A stretch of DNA of 61,168 bases from Sulfurovum sp. (GTDB lineage Bacteria > Campylobacterota > Campylobacteria > Campylobacterales > Sulfurovaceae): the NCBI GenBank assembly GCA_020721345.1, contig DYMX01000004.1, positions 1 through 61,168 of the forward strand. The letters are read 5' to 3'. This document shows, in pieces, positions 54,138 to 61,168 of the stretch. Both the position numbers and the translations under genes were made by a program. Every line of letters begins with the position of its first letter. Within the stretch, counting starts at the first letter, position 1. Under the pieces are notes generated by a model. That model did not search any database. It was given only the letters and a program-made list of their open reading frames with translations, and was not told the origin of the DNA.

Positions 54138-54503
54138 ATGATGATTCGAGTCTATTATGAAGATACCGATGCAGGTGGTGTTGTGTATCATACAAACTAT
54201 ATCAAATATTGTGAACGAGCTAGAAGTGATATATTTTTTGCTAAAGGCTTATCTCCCGTGATAAATGATACACATTTTGTGGTTAGCGAACTTGAGTGCA
54301 AATTTTATCAACCTGCCAAACTCGGAGATATGCTTGAAGTTAAAACTACGCCTACAGAGATCAAGAACGCTTCCCTTGTGTTGGAGCAAACGATATACAA
54401 AGAAAATGAAATGATTTTTAAAATGGTAGTTAAGCTAGGATTTGTAGATACAAATGGCAAAATAACAAAAATTCCGCAAGAATTAAAAACAATATTTGGC
54501 TAA
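54138..54503 (+). CDS. ybgC: YbgC/FcbB-type acyl-CoA thioesterase
   Basis: 121 residues, hot-dog fold. The active-site motif VYYEDTDAGGVVYHTNYIKY is near residues 5-24, with the catalytic Asp in TDAGG. It hydrolyses short acyl-CoA or acyl-ACP; in E. coli ybgC sits in the tol-pal cluster, but here it stands alone among debris. Two ATGs (54138 and 54141) are possible. It converges with tag, 4 bp away. Confidence 0.93.
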   Translation: MMIRVYYEDTDAGGVVYHTNYIKYCERARSDIFFAKGLSPVINDTHFVVSELECKFYQPAKLGDMLEVKTTPTEIKNASLVLEQTIYKENEMIFKMVVKLGFVDTNGKITKIPQELKTIFG

Positions 54504-54507
54504 ATAA

Positions 54508-55077
54508 TTAATCTATTTTGCCTTTGCGCCAACACCCATTCTCGTGATCGTCTACCATACCGCATGCTTGCATAAATGCGTAAATGGTCGTAGAGCCGAT
54601 AAATTTAAAACCTCTTTTTTTAAGTTCTTTGGTTATCTCATCGGATATATCAGAGGTACATTGTGCATTTTTATAAAAAGGTATATTGTTGATGATCTGT
54701 TCTCCACCCACTTTGCCCCAAAAGTAACTATCAATCGAACCAAACTCTTTTACAATATCCAAAAATCCTTTTGCATTGGAGATGATCGCTTCTATTTTTG
54801 GACGACTTTTTATGACAAGCCCGCTGTTTATGATCCTATCGATATCATCATTGGAAAATGAAGCAACTTTTTGCAGATCAAAGCCTTCAAATGCTTGCCT
54901 ATACCCTTCTCGTTTTTTAAGCACTGTAAGCCAGCTGAGCCCTACTGATTGCGTCTCAAGGCTAAAAAGTTCAAAAATGGCTTGATCGTTATGTAGAGGT
55001 TTGCCCCACTCCTCATCATGATATGCGACATATATCGGCTCACTCAATTTCACCCATCCACACCGCTTTTTATCCAT
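54508..55077 (-). CDS. tag: DNA-3-methyladenine glycosylase I
   Basis: 189 residues, as in E. coli Tag (187 aa). The start KKRCGWVKLSEPIYVAYHDE has the Cys and His of the zinc site, and FELFSLETQSVGLSWLTVLKKR is the HhH-like core, with Glu as a substrate contact. The end has DDHENGC with further zinc ligands. It removes 3-methyladenine from DNA in base excision repair. The ATG at 55077 has no strong ribosome site. Confidence 0.95.
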   Translation of the reverse strand: MDKKRCGWVKLSEPIYVAYHDEEWGKPLHNDQAIFELFSLETQSVGLSWLTVLKKREGYRQAFEGFDLQKVASFSNDDIDRIINSGLVIKSRPKIEAIISNAKGFLDIVKEFGSIDSYFWGKVGGEQIINNIPFYKNAQCTSDISDEITKELKKRGFKFIGSTTIYAFMQACGMVDDHENGCWRKGKID

Positions 55078-55153
55078 TTTATATTTGCCTTTTTCTTGTA
55101 TTTGTTTAGTATATCATCTTTTAAAATTAGACTATCGCTTATTTCCGGAGATT

Positions 55154-55315
55154 TCATTTTGGATCATCATTCAATTTTACTGTTACTTCCGTTGCACATG
55201 CATCATATGCATTTGCAATAAGTTCAGCGATTGCTGGCGGCAATGTAGAATACATCTTCACACCAAGATGTTCTATGGTTCTTGGATCAAAGGTCATTGT
55301 TAATTTTTCGCTCAT
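55154..55315 (-). pseudogene. GHKL/MORC-like ATPase N-terminal fragment
   Basis: 53 codons from MSEKLTMTFDPRTIEHLGVK to a stop, containing the N-box AELIANAYDACA, where Glu and Asn bind ATP-Mg2+. The intact family (paraMORC and other Hsp90-like ATPases, often in restriction or defence neighbourhoods) continues for several hundred residues with a DxGxG motif that is missing here. It is a truncated remnant left in the gap between tag and acnB. Confidence 0.65.
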
Positions 55316-55371
55316 TCTTGTACATCCATTTGTTTTTGAATTATTTGAATACAATCATCTATATGAGTTTT

Positions 55372-55396
55372 ATTTTGTGGCAACTTGCCACAAAAT
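55372..55396. repeat. Perfect 11-bp inverted repeat at the acnB stop
   Basis: ATTTTGTGGCA (55372-55382), loop ACT, TGCCACAAAAT (55386-55396); the last base belongs to the acnB stop codon. A stable hairpin in RNA from either strand, but no U-run follows, so it is more likely a stabilising 3' stem than a classical terminator. Confidence 0.5.
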
Positions 55397-57966
55397 TATC
55401 TAACCATTGCCTCAAGATCAGCGCTTGAGACTTTGTCAAAGTTTAGATATTTATAAACTTTTGAAGCTTTTTCAGGAGTAATTTTTTTCATAACGATACT
55501 CATATACTCCTCTTTTGAAGGTATTTTGCCGAGAAGCGCCGCAACAGCTCCAACTTCTGCAGAACCTAGATAAACTTTTGTATCCTTGCCAAGACGGTTG
55601 TCGAAGTTTCTTGTACTTGTACTAAATACAGTTGTTCCGACTGCTGCTTGAGCTTGGTTACCCATACACAAAGAACATCCAGGTATCTCTGTTCTAGCGC
55701 CAGCTGTGCCAAATACAGCGTAATATCCCTCTTCGATTAGAGTTTTTTCATCCATTTTTGTCGGAGGCGCTATCCAAAGTTTTGTCTTAACGGCACCTTC
55801 TCCTCTTAAAACTTCACCCAATGCTCTAAATAGTCCAATATTTGTCATACAGCTTCCAACAAATACCTCTTGGATATCTTTTGGTCTTTTTTCATCTGCT
55901 AGTATTTCACTTAGTGTTGCTACATCATCCGGATCATTAGGACAAGCCAGTATAGGTTCAATTACTTCATTTAGATCTATCTTGATAACCGCCGCATACT
56001 CGGCATCTTTATCGGCTTCCATAAGAGTTGGATTTGCAAGCCAATCTTTCATTTTATCTGCTCTTCTTTGAAGAGTTTTAGAATCTTCATATCCTTGCTC
56101 TATCATCTCTTCGATTAGAGCTATGTTTGAGCTTAGATATTCAGCTACAGGCTCTTTGTTTAGTTTTACCGTACAAGCAGCCGCGCTTCTCTCAGCCGAT
56201 GCATCACTTAGTTCAAATGCTTGTTCGCATTTTAAATTCTCAAGACCTTCGATCTCCAACACTCTGCCATTAAAGATATTTTTCTTGCCTTTTTTCTCAA
56301 CAGTCAAAAGTCCCGCTTTGATAGCGTAGTAAGGAATTGCATTTACAAGATCTCTTAGAGTGATACCCGGCTGCATTTCGCCTTTAAATCTAACCAAAAC
56401 AGACTCAGGCATAGTTAGAGGCATCATGCCCGTAACTCCTGCAAACGCTACAAGTCCGCTTCCTGCAGGGAAAGAAATACCGATAGGGAATCTTGTATGG
56501 CTGTCTCCGCCTGTTCCTACGGTATCAGGCAAACAAAGTCTATTTAGCCATGAGTGGATAACACCGTCACCTGGTCTAAGAATCACGCCTTTTCTGCTTG
56601 TCCAAAACTCAGGCAATGTATGCTGAAGCTCAATATCTGCAGGTTTTGGATAAGCTGCAGTATGACAGAAAGACTGCATAACCATATCAGCGCCAAAATT
56701 AAGAGCTGCAAGCTCTTTTACCTCATCTCTTGTCATAGGTCCTGTCGTATCTTGGCTTCCAACCGTTGTAGCGATAGGCTCCACATACATACCTGCTCTC
56801 ACTCCTTCCATGCCGCAAGCGCGTCCTACCATTTTTTGAGCCAAAGTGTAGCCCTTGCCGCTGTCAATCGGCTGTTCAGGAGTTGTAAACAGAGTTGACG
56901 CTCCCAGCTTCAAAGCTTCTCTAGCTTTTGCGCTCAAACCTTTACCAATTATCAAAGGAATTCTTCCGCCTGCCCTCATCTCGTCTGGAATGGTATTTGG
57001 AGAAAGTTTGAATGTGCTTACAACTTCTCCGTTTTTCTCTATAACGCCGTCATACGGTTTAACAACTATCTCATCACCTGTCTCTAAAGCTTCTACCGGA
57101 GCTTGAATAGGCAAACATCCGCTATCTTCTGCGGTGTTGAAGAAAATTGGAGCAATAATGCTACTGATTACCACGCCTGCTGTTCTTTTGTTTGGGATAC
57201 CTGGGATATCTTCACCCATATGCCATTGAACAGAGTTAATGCCTGATTTTCTTGAACTTCCAGTTCCTACAACATCACCGACATAAGCAAGCGGATTGCC
57301 TTTTGTTTTAAGCTCTTTCATTTTTTCAAGCGGTTGTGGCATTCTGGCGCCCAACATCGAATTTGCGTGAAGAGGGATATCTGCCCTTGTGAAAGCTTCG
57401 CTTGCAGGGCTAAGGTCATCTGTGTTTGTCTCGCCTGGTATTTTATACACAGTTAGTTTAATTTCACCGGCAAGCTCAGGTCTGTTTGTAAACCATTCGC
57501 CGTTAGCCCAAGACTCTATAACCTCTTTTGCTTTTGCGTTGCCTGCATCCATAAGTTCTTTTACATCGTCAAAAGACGCATAAACAAGAATAGTATTTTT
57601 TAGCTGCTCTGCTGCGCTGTCGGCTACTTCACCGCCAAGTTTCAATGCATTTACAAGCGGTCCGACATTATATCCGCCGCCCATTTTTCCTAAAATCTCA
57701 CAAGCTTTTACTGGAGTTATAGCTTCGCTTTTTGCATTGCCCGTAACTATATCATTCAAAAACGTCGCTTTTACATAAGCCGCATCATCAACACCGCCGT
57801 TGATTCTATCTTCCAATAGACTAAGCGCATAATCTTGGCTTTCAATAGGTGTTGCTTTTAGTAACTCTACTAGTTCGGCTGTTTGCTTTGCATTAAGCGC
57901 CAATGGCGGAACGCCAAGCGCTTCTCGCTCAAATGTGTGAGCTTTGTACTCTTCCAATAGTGACAT
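55396..57966 (-). CDS. acnB: Bifunctional aconitate hydratase 2 (AcnB)
   Basis: 856 residues from the ATG at 57966, with GGAG six bases upstream. An earlier ATG at 57978 overlaps that site. AcnB isomerises citrate to isocitrate, and 2-methylisocitrate in some bacteria, using a 4Fe-4S cluster. Family features: HEAT-like domain 4 at the N-terminus, [14 protein letters not shown] and GSCMTNIG blocks, and the CSLCMGNQA Cys motif. Length is near E. coli AcnB (865 aa). A 119-bp region upstream separates it from the next gene. Confidence 0.97.
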   Translation of the reverse strand: MSLLEEYKAHTFEREALGVPPLALNAKQTAELVELLKATPIESQDYALSLLEDRINGGVDDAAYVKATFLNDIVTGNAKSEAITPVKACEILGKMGGGYNVGPLVNALKLGGEVADSAAEQLKNTILVYASFDDVKELMDAGNAKAKEVIESWANGEWFTNRPELAGEIKLTVYKIPGETNTDDLSPASEAFTRADIPLHANSMLGARMPQPLEKMKELKTKGNPLAYVGDVVGTGSSRKSGINSVQWHMGEDIPGIPNKRTAGVVISSIIAPIFFNTAEDSGCLPIQAPVEALETGDEIVVKPYDGVIEKNGEVVSTFKLSPNTIPDEMRAGGRIPLIIGKGLSAKAREALKLGASTLFTTPEQPIDSGKGYTLAQKMVGRACGMEGVRAGMYVEPIATTVGSQDTTGPMTRDEVKELAALNFGADMVMQSFCHTAAYPKPADIELQHTLPEFWTSRKGVILRPGDGVIHSWLNRLCLPDTVGTGGDSHTRFPIGISFPAGSGLVAFAGVTGMMPLTMPESVLVRFKGEMQPGITLRDLVNAIPYYAIKAGLLTVEKKGKKNIFNGRVLEIEGLENLKCEQAFELSDASAERSAAACTVKLNKEPVAEYLSSNIALIEEMIEQGYEDSKTLQRRADKMKDWLANPTLMEADKDAEYAAVIKIDLNEVIEPILACPNDPDDVATLSEILADEKRPKDIQEVFVGSCMTNIGLFRALGEVLRGEGAVKTKLWIAPPTKMDEKTLIEEGYYAVFGTAGARTEIPGCSLCMGNQAQAAVGTTVFSTSTRNFDNRLGKDTKVYLGSAEVGAVAALLGKIPSKEEYMSIVMKKITPEKASKVYKYLNFDKVSSADLEAMVR

Positions 57967-58097
57967 AATTATCTCCATATATTAATATAATAATAAATAT
58001 TATCTACTCTTGTCTAAAATATGGATTTTTTTAACGGTTTTTAAAAAACAGAAGAACTACTCTTGTATCAAATTGTTACAAAGGAAACAGCGACTGA

Positions 58098-58556
58098 TCA
58101 TTTCTCTTCATTGGTTTTTTTCTGTTTGTCTTTGTTTTTTGTTTTACTTTTATCGATATCTTTTTTCTTTCTAAAGAGATGATATTTTTCTTTTTTTAAA
58201 ATTTTCTCTATATATTCATCGTCAACTTTTTTTGCATTCATCCAAACACCTGACGGACATCTAACTTCAAGCTTTTTCTTTTCTCTGAGCTTGATTATTT
58301 TTTTAGGCGCTATTACTTTATCAACAGGAGAAAACTCTTCATTGCACAAGTCAATATCACTTCTAAAAAAGAGTGTTTGTTTTTTAAAATTTCCCCAGCC
58401 AGGTATCCCATCATCGGTATATGGAACTTCGTAGCCGTTTTTAAATTCAACCATAAGAGAATAGTAGCTATCAGGAAAAATATCTACTATTTTTCCTTTT
58501 CCAAATATCAAACCATAAACTTTATCACTGATCTTTGCATCAGAAAAATATGCCAT
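58098..58556 (-). CDS. Uncharacterised protein with lysine-rich tail
   Basis: 152 residues from the ATG at 58556 (GGAG five bases upstream). The N-terminal 60 residues are a compact, Gly-containing, beta-rich domain (KISDKVYGLIFGKGKIVDIF) that recalls SH3-like folds. A linker and a C-terminal tail of Lys, Asp and Glu (from about 125: KKKDIDKSKTKNKDKQKK) follow. Not assigned to a family. It is 52 bp from the ftsK end on the same strand. Confidence 0.65.
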   Translation of the reverse strand: MAYFSDAKISDKVYGLIFGKGKIVDIFPDSYYSLMVEFKNGYEVPYTDDGIPGWGNFKKQTLFFRSDIDLCNEEFSPVDKVIAPKKIIKLREKKKLEVRCPSGVWMNAKKVDDEYIEKILKKEKYHLFRKKKDIDKSKTKNKDKQKKTNEEK

Positions 58557-58608
58557 CACTGCTCCTCATTTAAATATGAAATATTATATAAAATTTATGA
58601 CAAATCTA

Positions 58609-60840
58609 TTACAAAATTTCTCTATTTCCTTTATTGTTCGGGGAACTCAATACCCCTCTTGCTTCGAGCTGTTCTATGATGTTCGCGGCTCTGTTGTATC
58701 CTATCTGCAATTTTCTCTGCAGGTATGAAATGGATGTTTTATTGTCTGTTAAAATAACCTCTTTTGCCTGCTCGTATAATGGGTCAAGGTCTTCAATATT
58801 TAAAATCTCTCCGCTCTTGCCGTTTTGCCCATCACTTGTTAGATAACTTTCATCATATTCGGGCATTCTTTGGGCTTTTAAAAATTCCACTATCTGCTCT
58901 ATCTCATCTTCTGTGTTCCATGGCGCATGAAGCCTTACAAGTCCAACTGCACCTGGAGGCGTAAAGAGCGCGTCCCCGCGACCGAGCAAACTTTCAGCCC
59001 CCATTCCGTCAAGTATGACTTTAGAATCAATCCTCGTACCGACCCTGTAGCTAAGACGTGATGGAAGATTTGCTTTTATAAGCCCTGTTACGACATCGAC
59101 ACTCGGTCTTTGTGTGGCAACTATGAGATGTATTCCGCTTGCTCTTGCCATTTGGGCAAGTCTTGCTATCGAGTATTCAACCTCTTTTCCGCCGTTCATC
59201 ATAAGATCAGCCAGCTCATCAATGACAACAACGATATACGGCATAGGCTTTGCTAAACCGTCTTTGTTTACTTTTTCATTATAGTTCTCTATATTTTTGG
59301 TTCGATTTTCTGCCATCAGCATATATCTTCTCTCCATCTCTCCAACCATATTTGACAAGGCTGCTATAGCTTTTTTTGGAGATGTGATAACCGGTGTTAT
59401 AAGGTGGGGGATATCGTTATAAATAGAAAACTCAAGCATTTTAGGATCTATCATCATAAGCTTTAGCTGATCTGGATCATTTCTATAAAGCAAAGACAGA
59501 ATCATCGCATTAATGCCCACAGATTTACCGCTTCCTGTAGTTCCGGCGATTAGCAAGTGCGGCAATTTTTTTATATCAGTAATAAAAGGTCTTCCTACTA
59601 TATCTTTACCGAGAGCCACTGTTAGTGGAGACTTTGACTCTCTAAAGACAGGATCTTCTAAAATTTCTCTTAGATAAATTGTCTGTGTTTCATCATTTGG
59701 TATCTCAATACCTACAACATCACGCCCCGGGATCGGGGCTTGTATTCTGATAGTCTCGGCGCTTAACGCCATTGCCAAATCATCCTGAAGTCCCAATATC
59801 TTTGAAACCTTGACATGCGGGGCAGGCTTAAATTCAAATGTAGTAACAAGCGGACCGGTGTAAGTTCTGATAACATCACCGTCTATATTGAATTTTTTTA
59901 ATTTTTCTAAAAGCTCTTTTATCTTCCTGTCGATCTCTTCTTCATTTATTCTTTTTGAAGTTCGAGGGGCTTTTTGTAAAAAATCCAATTTAGGCAATTT
60001 GAAATTTTTTGGAATTGGCGCTGCTCCTTTGTCTATTTGGGACATTAGCTTTGAATTTTCTTCCAGCTCATCAACTATTTCTACACTTTTAGCGGCTCTG
60101 CTTGGCTTTGGAAAATCGATACTTTGGGACGGCTCCACAAAAGGAGAATTTATCTTGAGCTCAACTTGCTGTTTTATCTCTTTTGAATAGCTTAAGATAT
60201 TCTCATCTGTATGCTTTTGGGACTTTGCACTCTCTAATGGCATAAAATCATCATTTGAATCTGGAACTGCGAATGGATTTTTAAAAACTGCTTTTATTTT
60301 TAAGCCTACTTTTTTAAAAAAAACATTAAAAGGCGTAAAAAATGACTTTAAGAAACTCTTTCTCTTTTGATCATATCTTTTCTCTTCACGAATAGTTTTA
60401 TTTTTAATTTTATAGAAAAACTCATACCAATCAAAATCATCATCAACTACGAGTATCAAGCTTATTAGCATTATCATAAACCAAAAAAGCCACAAGCCAA
60501 GCTCGCCTATATAAGGAACAAGGAAATCAACTAAACTAAATCCCACATATCCGGCGTTATCTGGAGAAAAAACAAGACCGCCGAATAAGAACAATCCTAT
60601 AAAAAAAAGTATCCATCCTACGATAAAATCAGCCTGTTTTATAAGATTGATATTTTTGTATATTTTATAAAGAGGAAAAAGCAATAGTAGCAAATTTATA
60701 TAAGAGATGTAACCGAAAAGCTCGATATTTGTTTCGCCAACTATCTTGCCAACCTTACCTACGATCTGCGTATCATGAAACAATGTTGAAAATGCGCCGT
60801 AGATAAGCACGATTATGCTTATGATCATTGTTAATTTCAA
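58609..60840 (-). CDS. ftsK: DNA translocase FtsK
   Basis: 743 residues: four N-terminal membrane helices (about 1-140), a linker (150-280) and the motor domain. Walker A LIAGTTGSGKSVGI is near 422-435, and VVVIDELADLMM carries Walker B. The C-terminal gamma winged helix (DNKTSISYLQRKLQIGYNRA) reads the KOPS-type DNA sequence. It pumps DNA at the septum and activates XerH at dif; xer is at 8876. It is shorter than E. coli FtsK (1329 aa), lacking the long linker. Confidence 0.97.
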   Translation of the reverse strand: MKLTMIISIIVLIYGAFSTLFHDTQIVGKVGKIVGETNIELFGYISYINLLLLLFPLYKIYKNINLIKQADFIVGWILFFIGLFLFGGLVFSPDNAGYVGFSLVDFLVPYIGELGLWLFWFMIMLISLILVVDDDFDWYEFFYKIKNKTIREEKRYDQKRKSFLKSFFTPFNVFFKKVGLKIKAVFKNPFAVPDSNDDFMPLESAKSQKHTDENILSYSKEIKQQVELKINSPFVEPSQSIDFPKPSRAAKSVEIVDELEENSKLMSQIDKGAAPIPKNFKLPKLDFLQKAPRTSKRINEEEIDRKIKELLEKLKKFNIDGDVIRTYTGPLVTTFEFKPAPHVKVSKILGLQDDLAMALSAETIRIQAPIPGRDVVGIEIPNDETQTIYLREILEDPVFRESKSPLTVALGKDIVGRPFITDIKKLPHLLIAGTTGSGKSVGINAMILSLLYRNDPDQLKLMMIDPKMLEFSIYNDIPHLITPVITSPKKAIAALSNMVGEMERRYMLMAENRTKNIENYNEKVNKDGLAKPMPYIVVVIDELADLMMNGGKEVEYSIARLAQMARASGIHLIVATQRPSVDVVTGLIKANLPSRLSYRVGTRIDSKVILDGMGAESLLGRGDALFTPPGAVGLVRLHAPWNTEDEIEQIVEFLKAQRMPEYDESYLTSDGQNGKSGEILNIEDLDPLYEQAKEVILTDNKTSISYLQRKLQIGYNRAANIIEQLEARGVLSSPNNKGNREIL

Positions 60841-60955
60841 ATAAACTCCAAAGCCATAGATTTGATGATATTATAACTTAAATTGTCTAATTTAAAAAAC
60901 TTTGTTTTAAACACACTTTAAGTTGATTTTTGTAAAATTTTGATGCTAAATCAAT

Positions 60956-61040
60956 GCCTTGGTGGTGAAACCGGTAGACACGCCAGACTCAAAATCTGGT
61001 GAGCTTGCTCGTGTCGGTTCGAGTCCGACCCAAGGTACCA
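60956..61040 (+). tRNA. tRNA-Leu (anticodon CAA)
   Basis: 85 nt with an encoded CCA. The acceptor stem is GCCTTGG (60956-60962) with CCAAGGT, the first pair being G-U. The anticodon arm is CCAGA-CTCAAAA-TCTGG, giving CAA. A variable arm (TGAGCTTGCTCG) of the class II type fits Leu, and the T arm is GTCGGTTCGAGTCCGAC. It decodes UUG. Confidence 0.93.
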
Positions 61041-61054
61041 TTTAATTATAACGC

Positions 61055-61075
61055 AAAACGAACAAAGTCCGTTTT
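61055..61075 (+). terminator. Terminator after tRNA-Leu
   Basis: AAAACG (61055-61060), AAC, loop AAA, GTC, CGTTTT (61070-61075): an eight-pair stem with one mismatch that ends in a run of T, fitting an intrinsic terminator. Confidence 0.55.
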
Positions 61076-61168
61076 ACTATGTTGTCACTGTGACGACTTC
61101 AGCAGTCAGCTCGCGCAACTAGTTGCTTATAATAAAAAAATAAATTGGCAATAATCAATACTTCATAT

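Noticed and set aside
55157-55264. 35-codon frame beginning MKSPEISDS upstream of tag
   Set aside because: No conservation or ribosome site is evident and it overlaps the tag start in another frame.

Overview
The window is a 61 kb chromosomal segment of a Campylobacterota bacterium (order Campylobacterales, most like Campylobacteraceae). Evidence: low GC by eye, gene blocks typical of that group (fabZ-lpxA-clpX-mreB-mreC-carB; rpsF-ssb-rpsR; mutS2-murC; yajC-secD-secF), a short-form HisG, AcnB-type aconitase, a QueH with a long C-terminal extension, and a single short tyrosine recombinase of XerH/XerD type. Almost all of the DNA is coding. The left edge cuts ilvC; the right edge lies just after a tRNA-Leu(CAA).

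Layout. 1-7118: ilvC end, membrane quality control genes (NfeD-like, SPFH, HtpX), RNase R, HolA and the S6-SSB-S18 operon. 7293-20215 (minus): hisG, coaX, a small unknown gene, xer, an anchored helical protein, mutS2, murC, an unknown gene, dapC, a PBP4-like DacB fused to a SPOR domain, secF, secD, yajC. 20228-24546: lnt, then an accessory island holding an RHH antitoxin-like gene, a phosphoethanolamine transferase and a divergent XRE regulator. The island is flanked by a 75-bp direct repeat of the lnt 3' end; yaeQ follows. 24638-29049: yidD, pyrC, beta carbonic anhydrase, a PabC-like lyase, a HAD phosphatase and an aldo/keto reductase.

29046-36339 (minus) is the most interesting stretch. It carries a peptidoglycan recycling set: murU, amgK, anmK, a Phd-like regulator with a perfect sigma70 promoter, a Na+/solute symporter and a lipoprotein N-acetylmuramoyl-alanine amidase. 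An AT-rich three-gene cassette of unknown function (TIGR04255-like protein plus two small proteins) interrupts it. 36326-39478: two small membrane proteins, hemL, a DUF2892 protein and an L,D-transpeptidase-like protein. 39538-50819 (plus): lpxB, queH, fabZ, lpxA, clpX, mreB, mreC, carB, a short Sua5-like protein, a HIT protein and ChaB. 51220-53655: znuABC. 53694-55315: gene debris (an aldo/keto reductase fragment and a GHKL ATPase fragment) around a YbgC thioesterase and Tag glycosylase. 55396-60840 (minus): acnB, an unknown gene and ftsK, then tRNA-Leu.

Functionally, envelope biogenesis dominates: lipid A (lpxA, lpxB), lipoproteins (lnt), murein synthesis and shape (murC, dacB-SPOR, mreBC, L,D-transpeptidase), murein recycling (amidase, symporter, AnmK, AmgK, MurU), lipid A or surface decoration (ept) and Sec export (secDF, yajC, yidD). 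The two places most likely to hold something undescribed are the repeat-flanked ept/xre island and the TIGR04255 cassette inside the murein recycling locus. All functional calls come from reading translated sequence and recall of families; no database search was run.
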